A stretch of DNA of 64,000 nucleotides from Aurantimonas coralicida DSM 14790 (GTDB lineage Bacteria > Pseudomonadota > Alphaproteobacteria > Rhizobiales > Rhizobiaceae): positions 124,001 through 188,000 of the forward strand of contig NZ_ATXK01000002.1 of NCBI RefSeq assembly GCF_000421645.1. Direction: 5' to 3'. The translations under genes and the position numbers were made by a program. Below the pieces are notes generated by a model. It was not told where the DNA came from, did no database searches, and saw only the letters and a program-made list of their open reading frames with translations. Shown in pieces: positions 8,541-18,206 of this stretch; the first letter of the stretch is position 1, and every line of letters starts with the position of its first letter.

Positions 8541-11500
8541 TCAAGCGACGGCGCCGTTCTCTTGACGCTCCGTTGCCGATTGGGTGGACGCCCGGCGGCG
8601 CGCGACCGCTTGCTCCATCACTGCTTCCGACAGGGCGATCAGCCGCGGCGCTTCGGTGAACAGCAGCGCCGCCTCGATCGGCCGGTCCGGATAGAGCGGC
8701 TTCAGCATCTCGCGGTAGAGCGCCAGCTGCATGATGTAGGCCGGCGACACCTCCGCCAGCGAGGCGGGCGGTGGCCGGTTGGTCTTGTAGTCGACGATCA
8801 GCACCCGCGTTGCGGTGACCGCGAGACGGTCGATCGTGCCGTTGACGCGGTAGCTGCGGCCCGCAAGCGTGATCTCGCCGGCGACCGGCACCTCGGCCCG
8901 GCTGCCGGCGGCGAAGATCGGGGCGAAGGCCGGATCGTCCATGACGGCCAGCGCCGAGGCCACCAGCGCATCGTGATCGCCCGGACGCATCTCCGGCGCG
9001 GCCGTCGCCAGATAGCGCCGTGCGGCCGCCTCTCGTGCGTCCGCGGCCATCTCCGGCAAGACCTGCAGGAGCTTGTGGACCGCAAGGCCGCGCCGGATGG
9101 CGAAGGACGGATCGCCCGTCTGGCTGAGCACCGGCGAGACGAAGGCCGGGGCGGCCTCGGGCGGGATCGCGTCGTCTTCGGCGATCTCGGTGCCCTCGCC
9201 GGCAGAGGACGGCGACAGCGGCCGCGGCGGCAGGATTTCCGGCGGCAGCGGCGACAGATCGAGCGGCGCGGGCGCGTCGGGCTGCGGCTGGATCGCGGCA
9301 GCCAGCTTGTCGCCCCTCCCGGCCGCGCCGAAGCGCCAGGCGATGGTCGCGCCGTCGGAGTCGGTCACCGGCTGGCACTCTGCCGACAGGGCAAGTTGGG
9401 CCCGCTGCAGCCAGGAATTCTCGTTCGGGCCGCGCACGCCCGAGACGCCGCACACGACCAGCCGGTCGGCGGCGCGGGTCATGCCGACATAGAGCAGCCG
9501 GCGATACTCCTCCTCGGCCCGCGCCTTCTCCGCCTCCTTGAGGGCGGCGATGGCGTCGTTCTCCAGATCCTTGGCGGCACGCCACAGGAAGCCCGGCGAC
9601 ATGCCGGGCACGAGACCGGGCATGTCGGGCCATTCCATCAGTCGGGCGCCATGGGCGTGGCTGAACGGGGCCGAACCGGGATCGACGAGGAAGACGACCG
9701 GCGCCTCCAGCCCCTTGGAGGCGTGGGTGGTCATGATCCGCACCTCGCCGCGGCCCTGCTCCATCTCGCGTTTGATCGAGGGCGGGGCGGCGGCCAGCCG
9801 CGCGAGGAAGGCGTCGAGGCCGGGCTCGCCCGCTTCCTCGTCGGCCAGCGCCAGATCGAGGAAGGCATCGATCACCTCGCCGGAATCCGAGCCGAGCCGG
9901 CGCGTCAGCCGGGCCCGTCCCCCCTCGGGGCCGAGAATGCGGGCATAGAAGGCGAAGATGGTCTCGAAGCCCGAACGGGCACGCAATTCGTCGAGCCGCG
10001 TCAGCGCGTAGCGGCATTTGGCCAGAAACGCCTCGGTCGTTTCGTCGGGCACGAATTCCGGCACGCGGGCGAGACCCTCCGGCCCGCAGATCCGCCGCAG
10101 GCCGAGCGACAGCGGCTCATGGCGCTCGCGGGACAGGGCCAGCCCCATGAGGTCGTCGTCGGTGAAATCGAAGAAGGGGGACTTCAGGACGGCGGCGAAG
10201 GACAGATCGTCCTCGAAATTGGCCACCGTCCGGCCGAGCGCCATCAGGTCCTTCACCGCGATATGGTCGGTGATGACCAGCCGGTCGGCGCCGGCGACCG
10301 GGATGCCGGCGTCGCGCAGCGCCTTGGCCATGGCGGCGACGAAGCCGGAGCGCTTGCGCACCAGGACGATGACGTCACCCGCCGCAAGCGGGCGCACCTC
10401 GCCCTTGTGGGCGATGGGGTCGCCGATCCAGTCGCCGATCTGGGCGGCGATCCGCCGTGCCAGCCGGTTGGCCGGGGAATTGGCCGGCTCGTAGTCGATT
10501 GCCTGCAGCCAGTCGCGCGACTGCGGCTGCTCCTCGGCCTGGTAGACCGGCCAGATCTCTACGAGGCCCGGCGCCTCGCCCCGCGCGGTTTGGTGCGCCG
10601 GCGGCTCGTCGCCCGACGACAGGCCCTTGCGGTTCTCGGCGTCGGCAAAGACGGTGTCCACCGCCCGCAGGACGTCGGCGGCGGTGCGGAAGGACTGGGT
10701 CAGCCGCACCTCTTCGAAACGCGCCTCGGCGGCCTCGGCACGCTGCCGCATGGCCCGCTGCTCGTCGGCGAACATGCGCGGCGAGGCGCCCTGGAAGGAG
10801 TAGATCGACTGCTTCTCGTCGCCGACGGCGAAGACCGTGCGGGTGACGTCGCGGGCTCCGGCCCCGGCGAAGAACTCCTCTACCAGCTGGCGCATCACCT
10901 GCCATTGCCGCGGACTGGTGTCCTGCGCCTCGTCGATCAGCACATGATCGATGCCCTGGTCGAGCTTGTAATGGACCCAGGCGGAGGCGGCCGAGCGGGT
11001 CAGGAGCTCGGCGGTCCGCACGATCAGATCCTCGAAATCCAGCCGCCCGCGCCGGCGCTTGAGGATGGCGTAGTCGCGCTCGAAGGCGTCGGCGATCACC
11101 AGCGCCGCGGCGCTGGCGCGGAACAGCCGCAGGCTGGCCAGGCGCTCGTCGATCGCCTGGACGTGGTCGGCCAGCTGCTGCAGCCGCTCGGGGAAGTCGG
11201 GCAGGGCGTCGGCCACCGCCTTGGTGGCTACGCTCGATGGCTTGTAGGGCGTGCCCTTGGCCGTCAGGCACAGCGCCTTCAACGCGGCGAGCCGCGCGTC
11301 GGGCGTCCCGGCGTCCCGGAGGGCCTGCAGGCGGTCGTGGAACTTGGCGTCGGTCGGCTTGGAACTGGCGGCGGCAAGGCTCATGGCGCTGTCGCAGAAG
11401 GCCGAGTCGAAGCCGGGCGCATCGTCTGCCGCAGCGACGATCGCGGCCTCGTCCTCGCCGGGCTCCAGCCCGAGGGCGTGGCGCAGAAGCGCGACCGCCG

Positions 11501-12170
11501 CATCGATCCCGCCGGCCTCGTCGAGATGCCGCCGTATGGCGTCGCGCCGGTTGACGATTTCGCCGATGAGCTGGTCGAGGCCCCATTCGCCGGCCAGCGT
11601 GAGGGCCGAGGCAAAGGCCTCCGCCAGCGCCGAGGCGGCTTCGCCCGGTGCCTTCCGCGCCGCGCCGGTAATCAGCAGGCGGCGGGCTTCGGCCAGCAAC
11701 GCCATGCTCTCGGCGTCGTCCAGAACCTCGAAATGCCCCGGAACGTTCGCTTCCAGCGGAAACTGGTGGAGGATCGCCTCGCAGAAGGCGTGGATGGTCT
11801 GGATCTTCAGCCCGCCCGGCGTCTCCAGCGCTTCCGCGAAAAGCCGGCGCGCGACGATCATCCGCTCCGGCGTAGGCGGCCTGTCGTCGAGCCGTGCGAT
11901 CTCCGCCGCGAGATCGGCATCCTCGGCGGTCGCCCATTTCGCCAGCCGTGCAAAGACGCGGCCCGACATTTCGGCCGCGGCCGCCTTGGTGTAGGTCAGG
12001 CAGAGGATCTTCGACGGCTCCACCTTCGACAGGAGCAGCCGCACGACGCGTTCGGTCAGGACATGGGTCTTGCCGGAGCCGGCATTGGCCGACACGAAGA
12101 CCGAGCGCTCCGGATCGGCGGCGATGGCCTGCAGCCGCGTCGTTTCGGCAATGCCGGTAAAGCCGCTCAT
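8541..12170 (-). CDS. addA: Double-strand break repair helicase-nuclease AddA
   Basis: Large subunit of the AddAB complex that resects double-strand DNA ends for RecA-mediated recombination. It has 1209 residues. UvrD-type helicase motifs include Walker A (ANAGSGKTHVL, residues 29-39), LCLTYTKAAAAEM, LIDEAQDTSPRQW and the later ATHASKGLEAPVVFL. A C-terminal nuclease domain carries IVDYKTNRP (Asp1127, Lys1129). The ATG at 12168-12170 overlaps the addB stop (ATGA), which fixes the start against longer readings. Confidence 0.96.
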   Translation of the reverse strand: MSGFTGIAETTRLQAIAADPERSVFVSANAGSGKTHVLTERVVRLLLSKVEPSKILCLTYTKAAAAEMSGRVFARLAKWATAEDADLAAEIARLDDRPPTPERMIVARRLFAEALETPGGLKIQTIHAFCEAILHQFPLEANVPGHFEVLDDAESMALLAEARRLLITGAARKAPGEAASALAEAFASALTLAGEWGLDQLIGEIVNRRDAIRRHLDEAGGIDAAVALLRHALGLEPGEDEAAIVAAADDAPGFDSAFCDSAMSLAAASSKPTDAKFHDRLQALRDAGTPDARLAALKALCLTAKGTPYKPSSVATKAVADALPDFPERLQQLADHVQAIDERLASLRLFRASAAALVIADAFERDYAILKRRRGRLDFEDLIVRTAELLTRSAASAWVHYKLDQGIDHVLIDEAQDTSPRQWQVMRQLVEEFFAGAGARDVTRTVFAVGDEKQSIYSFQGASPRMFADEQRAMRQRAEAAEARFEEVRLTQSFRTAADVLRAVDTVFADAENRKGLSSGDEPPAHQTARGEAPGLVEIWPVYQAEEQPQSRDWLQAIDYEPANSPANRLARRIAAQIGDWIGDPIAHKGEVRPLAAGDVIVLVRKRSGFVAAMAKALRDAGIPVAGADRLVITDHIAVKDLMALGRTVANFEDDLSFAAVLKSPFFDFTDDDLMGLALSRERHEPLSLGLRRICGPEGLARVPEFVPDETTEAFLAKCRYALTRLDELRARSGFETIFAFYARILGPEGGRARLTRRLGSDSGEVIDAFLDLALADEEAGEPGLDAFLARLAAAPPSIKREMEQGRGEVRIMTTHASKGLEAPVVFLVDPGSAPFSHAHGARLMEWPDMPGLVPGMSPGFLWRAAKDLENDAIAALKEAEKARAEEEYRRLLYVGMTRAADRLVVCGVSGVRGPNENSWLQRAQLALSAECQPVTDSDGATIAWRFGAAGRGDKLAAAIQPQPDAPAPLDLSPLPPEILPPRPLSPSSAGEGTEIAEDDAIPPEAAPAFVSPVLSQTGDPSFAIRRGLAVHKLLQVLPEMAADAREAAARRYLATAAPEMRPGDHDALVASALAVMDDPAFAPIFAAGSRAEVPVAGEITLAGRSYRVNGTIDRLAVTATRVLIVDYKTNRPPPASLAEVSPAYIMQLALYREMLKPLYPDRPIEAALLFTEAPRLIALSEAVMEQAVARRRASTQSATERQENGAVA

Positions 12171-15100
12171 GCCGCGCTCCCTTCGCTGCCGTCGCCGCCC
12201 TCGTCGGCGCCAATCGACCATTCCTGCGCCCGGGCCAGATGATCGTAGGCGCCGGAGAAATCGCCGGCGACAAAGGGCCGTGTGCGCGAGCGGAACGGGG
12301 TCGCCGCGTTGCGGAAATTCGCCACCAGGCCGCGGAACTTGGACAGGGCTTCATCGCTGAGCGCGTCGGGATCGACGGGCTCGCCCTTGCGGCCGCCGTC
12401 GCTGGCGAGATGGTCCTCATAGAGCGTGCGTTCGCGCAGGCGGACATAGACGAGGTCGGAAATCGCCGAGGCGGTGCCGGCGTCGGCAAAGGCGCCGAGC
12501 TTGGCCATGGCGCCTTCCAGCGGCAGCTGCGGGGCCAGCAGCGCGCGGGCCTGCGAGACCGAGGGCGTCGTGCCGGTCTTGAAGTCGAGAATCTCGGTCG
12601 AGCCGTCGGTCATGACGTCGACGCGGTCAGCCCGGCCGCGCAGCGTCGTCGCCAGGTCGGTGAAGTCGTAAGCGCCGCCGATCTCGGCATGGCGCGCGGC
12701 CACACGGGACCCGCGCTCGCGCTCCCAGGCAATGAAGTTGGCGCACAGCGCTTCGGCGCGCGGCCACCACACCGCCTCGATGTCCGGCGGCAGCATCTCC
12801 TCGTCGAAGCGCTCGCGGGCGATGGCGAGGATCTCCGCTTCGGCATCGCCCGCGTCGGGATCGTGGCCACGCTGGACGAAGCGGCCGAGAATGTCGTGGA
12901 AGAGATTGCCGCGTTCGGCGGCGTGCGGATCGCGCATCAGCTCGGGCAGCGGTTCGAGATTCATGATCTTGCGGGCATGGATCGCGTAGGGATCGCGGAT
13001 CAGCGTCTCGACGTCGGTAATCGAATAGGAGGTCGGCCGGCGCTCCAGTGGCGGGCGCGGCTCGGGGCGGGCCGCGCGAATGTCCGGTCCGGCATCGGCG
13101 GGCGCGTCGTCGAGCCGGCGGGCATGGTCGAGATAGGTCTGGCCGGCGGCCCGCAGGTGGGCCGTGCCGTCCTCGCCGGCCAGCGTCGTCAGCCGTTGCA
13201 GCCAGCGCGAGGCGATCGCCGGGGCGCCGCCGGCCCGCCGCGAACGGGTGATGACGACCTTGCGGGCGCCCATCGCCATCCAGAAATCGTGGGCGGCCAG
13301 GCCGATGCGTCGCTCCGGCGGGTCGAGGGCGATCTCGCGGCGCATCAGCCGCGACAGGAAGGCGCCGCTCCTGGTGCCGCCGGGCCATGTGCCTTCGTTG
13401 AGGCCGCCAAGGATCGCCATGTCGACGCTCTGCAGCCGCGCCTCCAGCGTGCCCCAGACGAAGGCCCGGGCGGAGAGGCCGCCGCGCGGCTTGACCGTGA
13501 CGCCGGCGACCAGCGCGTCGATGACGTCGCCGAGTTCGCGGGACGCGAAGCCAAAGCCGGTGTCGGGCGCCCGCACGATGTCGCTCAGGAACTCGACCAT
13601 CGCCCGGCCGGCCTCCTCGGCATAGACCTCGGAGGCGTCCCCGTCGGCATCCGCCGCCACGGCTTCGAGACAGCGTGTCAGCGCAGTCGCATAGGCCGCG
13701 ATCTCGCGTTCGGTCCCGTCGCGCAGGGCCGACAGCGGCTCCAATGCGACCTCCAGACGGTCGGCCATGGTCTGGGCCAGTTCGCGCTCGGCCTCGGGCA
13801 GGATGCGGACAGGCCGCGGCATGTGGGTCGCGGTTTCCAGCGTCCTGCGCCGCTCGGCGACGATGGTCCCGAGGCGGGCGCCGTCGGGAATGCCGACCGA
13901 ACCGCGCAGGGCCAGCATCTCGATGGCGCGGGCGGCGCGGCGGGCCTCGGCGGCCGGCATGCCGAGCCGGGTCAGCGGATGCTTCAGAAGCGCGATCAGC
14001 GCGATCGGATCGCCCGGCTGCAGGGCAACGGCGGCGAGGGTGGTCAGCAGCGTGCCGGGCGGCGTGGCCGCCAGCGGCCGGCCGCCGGAATCATTGGCGG
14101 CGATGCCGAAGCGCGCGAGTTCCGAGACGACCCGGCGGGCGAGATTGCGGTCCGGGGTGATCAGCGCCGTCGTCGCATCCGGATCGGCCAGCGCCGCGCG
14201 CATCGCGCAGGCGATCGCGAGGGCCTCCTCGCGTTCGTCGTTCGCCTCGACGAGAGCGAGGCCGTCCAGGGCCTCTGCGCCGTGATCGCGCGCCGTCTCG
14301 CGCCAGCGATGGGTGGTTTCGGCCGGGCGCAGCGCATCGGCGACGAAGGCCTCGCGGGCGGTGAGGACAGGCTCTTCGTTCGGGGCCAGATGCGACACCG
14401 CCTCCGGTGGCAGGGCGAAGCGGGCAAGGATGGTCTTCAGGCCGTATTGCGGATGGCCGGGCGCCGAGATCGCCCCCTCGCGAGAGATTGCGGCGAAGGC
14501 CTCCGGATCGAGATGCCGGTCGAGACCGGGCAGCACCAGGGCGCCATGCTCGAGATGGGCGATGGCGTGCATCAGTTCGATGGTCGCGGGGGCGGTGGCG
14601 GTGGAACCGGCGAGGATCACCGGGCCGGTGCCGGGATCGCGCCGCAGCCGCTCGCCCTCGGCCCGCAACCAGACATTCTTGGCCGTCGCCTCGCTGACCC
14701 GGCCGGCCTCGGCCAGCGCCTGCGGCCAGGTCTCCGTGACGATCGACAGGAAGGTGACGGTGAGCTGCCACCAGTCGGACAGGGCATCGGGAGCAAGGCC
14801 GGCGAGCTTGCCGAGGCTGGTGCCCTCGGTCTCGACCTCGTCGAGCAGCGCGCCGAGATCGGCGGCGAGCCACAGCGCGTCGGCGGCGGAGGCCGGCAAC
14901 ACGGCCTCTTCGCCGATCAGCGCCTCGAATTCACGGCCGCGCGTGACCGAGCGCCATTGCCGGGCGAGGCGCGCGAGCTGCAGACGCCGTTCCAGTTCGC
15001 CCATGGTCGGTTCCAGCGACGGCCGCTCGCCCTCGGGCGCGAACTGGCTGGCCTCGTCGCTTTCGCCAATCGGCCGAATGGCCGGAAGAATGGCGCTGCC

Positions 15101-15298
15101 GGTACCCAGAAGCCGGGCGAATTCGCCGGCGAGCGCGCGCGCGGCGCGTCGGGTCGGCACGTAGATCGTCGCGCCGGCCAAGGCCATTGGATCTCCCGTG
15201 TAGCGGAAGGACGGCACGATGCGACCCTCGAGCAGGCCTTCGGCAAGCGTGGCAAGGAAGGGCCGTCCCGGCGGGATCGAAAACAGGTTGGCGGTCAT
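12167..15298 (-). CDS. addB: Double-strand break repair protein AddB
   Basis: Partner subunit of AddA, 1043 residues, of the alphaproteobacterial type. The opening has an inactivated-helicase-like region. Near the C-terminus the nuclease motif EILDFKTGTTPS (Asp905, Lys907) is followed by the conserved PQLPLEGAM stretch. I see no four-cysteine iron-sulfur cluster pattern of the Bacillus AddB kind around the nuclease. It is coupled to addA by an ATGA overlap. A 128-base gap separates it from the GGDEF-EAL gene upstream. Confidence 0.94.
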   Translation of the reverse strand: MTANLFSIPPGRPFLATLAEGLLEGRIVPSFRYTGDPMALAGATIYVPTRRAARALAGEFARLLGTGSAILPAIRPIGESDEASQFAPEGERPSLEPTMGELERRLQLARLARQWRSVTRGREFEALIGEEAVLPASAADALWLAADLGALLDEVETEGTSLGKLAGLAPDALSDWWQLTVTFLSIVTETWPQALAEAGRVSEATAKNVWLRAEGERLRRDPGTGPVILAGSTATAPATIELMHAIAHLEHGALVLPGLDRHLDPEAFAAISREGAISAPGHPQYGLKTILARFALPPEAVSHLAPNEEPVLTAREAFVADALRPAETTHRWRETARDHGAEALDGLALVEANDEREEALAIACAMRAALADPDATTALITPDRNLARRVVSELARFGIAANDSGGRPLAATPPGTLLTTLAAVALQPGDPIALIALLKHPLTRLGMPAAEARRAARAIEMLALRGSVGIPDGARLGTIVAERRRTLETATHMPRPVRILPEAERELAQTMADRLEVALEPLSALRDGTEREIAAYATALTRCLEAVAADADGDASEVYAEEAGRAMVEFLSDIVRAPDTGFGFASRELGDVIDALVAGVTVKPRGGLSARAFVWGTLEARLQSVDMAILGGLNEGTWPGGTRSGAFLSRLMRREIALDPPERRIGLAAHDFWMAMGARKVVITRSRRAGGAPAIASRWLQRLTTLAGEDGTAHLRAAGQTYLDHARRLDDAPADAGPDIRAARPEPRPPLERRPTSYSITDVETLIRDPYAIHARKIMNLEPLPELMRDPHAAERGNLFHDILGRFVQRGHDPDAGDAEAEILAIARERFDEEMLPPDIEAVWWPRAEALCANFIAWERERGSRVAARHAEIGGAYDFTDLATTLRGRADRVDVMTDGSTEILDFKTGTTPSVSQARALLAPQLPLEGAMAKLGAFADAGTASAISDLVYVRLRERTLYEDHLASDGGRKGEPVDPDALSDEALSKFRGLVANFRNAATPFRSRTRPFVAGDFSGAYDHLARAQEWSIGADEGGDGSEGSAA

Positions 15299-15426
15299 GG
15301 ACCGAGTCTAGGCCAAGCCCTGACGATTCGCACGGGCCAGTTGCCGGCGCGGCGCGAATACGCGTGGGAATTCGCAGCGGGGCGAGCGGCGTTCGCGGCG
15401 GTTCCTTGCGGCGCGTGGTGCCCGCT

Positions 15427-17292
15427 TCAGGACGCCTCGGCCCAGCCCTTCGCGACGACCGGCGATTGCGACTGGCGCTGGGCGAAGAGCTGCAAGAGGT
15501 CGGTGGTGCTGTTGAAATCGGCGGGGCGGGCGAAATGGTAGCCTTGGCCGAGAACATAGCCGAGCTCGTTCAGCCGTTCGGCCTGCCCGGCATTCTCGAT
15601 CCCCTCGGCCACGACCCGCATCCCCAGCTTGTTGGCGATGCCCATCAGCCCCTCGACGATCGCGCTGCTCGGCGCATCGGTGAGCATCTGGTCAACGAAG
15701 GAGCGGTCGATCTTGATGATGTCGACGGGCAGCTTGAGCAGGTGGGTGAGGGAGGCAAAGCCGGTGCCGAAATCGTCCAGCGAGACAAGGATGCCGAGGT
15801 TGCGAAGCCGCGCCAGGCTTTTGGCGACATCCTCGCCGAGCCCGTCGAGGAAGACGTTCTCGGTCACCTCGACGACGAGGTGATGATACGGCACGCCGGC
15901 CGCCTTGAAGGGAGCGAGGAACCGCGCTTCCAGATCGCCGGATTCGAAATCGGCCGGGGCGAGATTGATGCCGACATGCTGGATCGGCAGGCCGCGGGCG
16001 ATCCACGTCGCCAGATCGCGGGCGATCTGCGCGAACATGCGCTCGCTGATGCGCGAGGCGACCTTGTTGTCGGAGAAGGCCGCCGAGAAGGCGCCCGCGG
16101 CGACGATCCGCCCATCGGGCATGACCATGCGCGCCAGCGCTTCGAGACCGACGATCTCGGCCGTGTCGAGCCGGACGACGGGCTGGTAGTAGGTCAGGAT
16201 CCGGTCTTCAGACAGCGCCTGGTCCACCTCGCGGATGGTTTCGACCCGCTGCATGATCGTCGTCCGCAAGCCGGCGTCGAAGGCGACGTAGCTGCCGCGG
16301 TTGGTCTCCTTGGCATGGTAGAGCGCGAAATCGGCGTTCTGCCGCAGCGTTTCGGCGTCGCTTCCGTCCGGACCGTAGACGACGCCGCCGAGCGTCACCT
16401 GCGGCACCATCATGTTGCCGTTGCACTCGAAGGGCGCGCTCATGCGCTGGCGGATCGTATGGGCGATCTGCGCGAGTTCGTCATGGTCCCGGCAGCGATC
16501 GCAGACCACCGCGAACTCGTCGCCGCTTAGCCGGTAGGCGGCACTGACGCCCGCGGAGTCGCTGTCACGCAGGCGCTGGGCGACCTCGCGGATCAGCCGA
16601 TCGCCGACCATGTGGCCCATGGAATCGTTGATCGACTTCAGATGGTCGATATCGACGAGGATCAGCGCAAAGCTCGGCGCGGCGCCGAGCGCCAGCGTGG
16701 TGATCGCCTCGTCGAAACAGCGGCGGTTGGGCAGGTTCGTCAGCTGGTCGAAATAGGCAAGGTGATGGTTGTGCTGCTGCATCTGCGTGTGGGCGATGGA
16801 GATCGTGCACAAATGCACGCAGGCATCGACGATCTGGCGCTCGAACGCGCTCGGTCCGCGCTGGACCGGATAATAGAAGGCGAAGGTCGCGGCCACGCGG
16901 CCGGAGGAATCCGAGATCGGGCTCGACCAGCAGGCCCTCAGGCCCAGCGGCAGGGCAAGCCGGGCAAAGCTGGACCAGAGCGGATCGGTGGCGATGTCGG
17001 TGACCTCGACCGGCTCGCCCCTGAACGCAGCGCTGCCGCAGGAGCCGACGCCGGGCCCGATCTCCAGGCCGTTCAGCGCCTTGCAGTAATGCGCCGGCAG
17101 CGACGGAGCGGCCAGCGAGTGCAGCCGGCGGTTCTCATCGACGAGGAGAATGGAGCAGGTCACGCCGGGCGCCAGACTCTCGACGCGCGTGCACAGCAGA
17201 TTGGCGATGACGTCGAATTGCGAACCCAGGGCAATCGCCTCGAGGATTTCGGTCTGCAACTGCTGCAGCGCGAAATGACCGTCTGTCCGCAT
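15427..17292 (-). CDS. GAF-GGDEF-EAL protein (c-di-GMP turnover)
   Basis: A 621-residue soluble signalling protein. A GAF domain (about residues 10-170, with PGVGSCGSAAFRGEPVEV) is followed by GGDEF (about 175-335) and EAL (about 355-610) domains. The GGDEF site reads SGDEF at 256-260, which can still be catalytic. EAL signature residues are intact: EAL at 384-386, a VEVTENVFL strand, DDFGTGFASL and IKIDRSFV. It is likely bifunctional or predominantly a phosphodiesterase, with GAF sensing an unknown ligand. There is no membrane segment. I chose the ATG at 17292; an in-frame GTG lies 11 codons upstream. It sits between murU and addB with gaps of 128 and 153 bases, suggesting its own promoter. 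Confidence 0.92.
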   Translation of the reverse strand: MRTDGHFALQQLQTEILEAIALGSQFDVIANLLCTRVESLAPGVTCSILLVDENRRLHSLAAPSLPAHYCKALNGLEIGPGVGSCGSAAFRGEPVEVTDIATDPLWSSFARLALPLGLRACWSSPISDSSGRVAATFAFYYPVQRGPSAFERQIVDACVHLCTISIAHTQMQQHNHHLAYFDQLTNLPNRRCFDEAITTLALGAAPSFALILVDIDHLKSINDSMGHMVGDRLIREVAQRLRDSDSAGVSAAYRLSGDEFAVVCDRCRDHDELAQIAHTIRQRMSAPFECNGNMMVPQVTLGGVVYGPDGSDAETLRQNADFALYHAKETNRGSYVAFDAGLRTTIMQRVETIREVDQALSEDRILTYYQPVVRLDTAEIVGLEALARMVMPDGRIVAAGAFSAAFSDNKVASRISERMFAQIARDLATWIARGLPIQHVGINLAPADFESGDLEARFLAPFKAAGVPYHHLVVEVTENVFLDGLGEDVAKSLARLRNLGILVSLDDFGTGFASLTHLLKLPVDIIKIDRSFVDQMLTDAPSSAIVEGLMGIANKLGMRVVAEGIENAGQAERLNELGYVLGQGYHFARPADFNSTTDLLQLFAQRQSQSPVVAKGWAEAS

Positions 17293-17361
17293 CGAGTCCA
17301 CCCGTCCTGTGCTCAGACAGCACACTGCGGGCCGGTGCGTTAGAAAAGGCTCAACGGCAGA

Positions 17362-17397
17362 CCTCGCAATGCAAACACAAATAAGTGTTCAGCGAGG
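17362..17397. repeat. Long interrupted inverted repeat in the murU/GGDEF-EAL gap
   Basis: Outer arms CCTCGC/GCGAGG and inner arms AACAC/GTGTT form a 36-base hairpin in a locally AT-richer stretch. It lies 70 bases upstream of the GGDEF-EAL start and about 50 bases past the murU stop. It could be a murU terminator, an operator or a leader structure. No T-run directly follows it. Confidence 0.45.
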
Positions 17398-17445
17398 CGA
17401 TCTGTTTGTTTTGCAACGGTAAACCGCTGATGACTGCGCACGTTG

Positions 17446-18189
17446 TCAGGCGGCGGCGCTGGCGATGAAGGCGGCCTCCGCAAGCGGGATGGCGCCGGGC
17501 GTTCCGACCGTGATCCACAGGCCGCCGAGCCTTACGCCATAGAGGCGGTCGGCGTCGATCAGATCGTCGAAAACGCGGTTCAGCGAGAATTTCTCCGGCT
17601 TCATGCCGGCGAAGATCTCGGGCTTCATGATCGCGACGCCGGCATAGATGAAGGGCGACATGTCGCGCTCCTCGACGCGGGTCAGCCGGCCCTCGACATC
17701 CATGACGAAATCGCCCTTGCCGTCGTAGCCGGTGGCCTGCTGCATGTCGGCGATCAGCAGCGACATGTCCATGCGCGCCGGGTTCCACAGATGCGCCATC
17801 AGGTCGAGATTGTCGCGGTAGCCGTCGATCCAGAACGTGTCGGAATTGATCACGTAGAAGGGCTCGGATCCGAGCTCCGGCAGGGCCTTGACGATGCCGC
17901 CGCCCGAATCCAGCAACTCGTCCTGCTCGTCGGAGACGATGATCTCCATGTCCTTGCGCTTGCGCAGATGCGCCCGCATCAGATCGGCCATGTAATGCAC
18001 GTTGACGACGACGCGCTCGACGCCGTTGCGGGCCAGCGCGTCGAGCCCGTAATCGATCAGCGCCTTGCCCCGGATCTCGACGAGGGGCTTGGGAATGGTC
18101 GAGGTGATCGGCCGCATGCGCTTGCCGAGGCCGGCGGCCAGAACCATGGCGGTCTTGGGCTTGAAGGACGGGGTGGTCGACAGGGTCAT
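17446..18189 (-). CDS. murU: Nucleotidyltransferase, probable N-acetylmuramate-1-P uridylyltransferase
   Basis: A 247-residue NTP-transferase. The signature LAAGLGKRMRP (17-27) with PKPLVEI carries the catalytic lysine, SDEQDELLDSGGGI binds the base, and NSDTFWID holds the metal aspartate. The same family includes mannose-1-P guanylyltransferases. The assignment as MurU rests on its neighbour, an AmgK-type sugar kinase domain, since the AmgK-MurU pair recycles anhydro-MurNAc to UDP-MurNAc. The ATG at 18189 has AAGAG just upstream. A TTG at 18210 overlapping the previous stop is an alternative. Confidence 0.82.
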   Translation of the reverse strand: MTLSTTPSFKPKTAMVLAAGLGKRMRPITSTIPKPLVEIRGKALIDYGLDALARNGVERVVVNVHYMADLMRAHLRKRKDMEIIVSDEQDELLDSGGGIVKALPELGSEPFYVINSDTFWIDGYRDNLDLMAHLWNPARMDMSLLIADMQQATGYDGKGDFVMDVEGRLTRVEERDMSPFIYAGVAIMKPEIFAGMKPEKFSLNRVFDDLIDADRLYGVRLGGLWITVGTPGAIPLAEAAFIASAAA

Positions 18190-18206
18190 GCGGCTCTTGT
18201 CCGGGC

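Noticed and set aside
9481-9760. Local tetranucleotide clusters rich in CGGC/GCCG within addA
   Set aside because: Explained by codon use at high GC, not by a functional repeat.
8562-15541. Two very long open frames (over 1000 codons) on the forward strand opposite addA and addB
   Set aside because: They are rich in Arg/Gly/Ala/His, show no family motifs, and lie exactly antisense to well-supported genes. High GC content keeps these frames open by chance.
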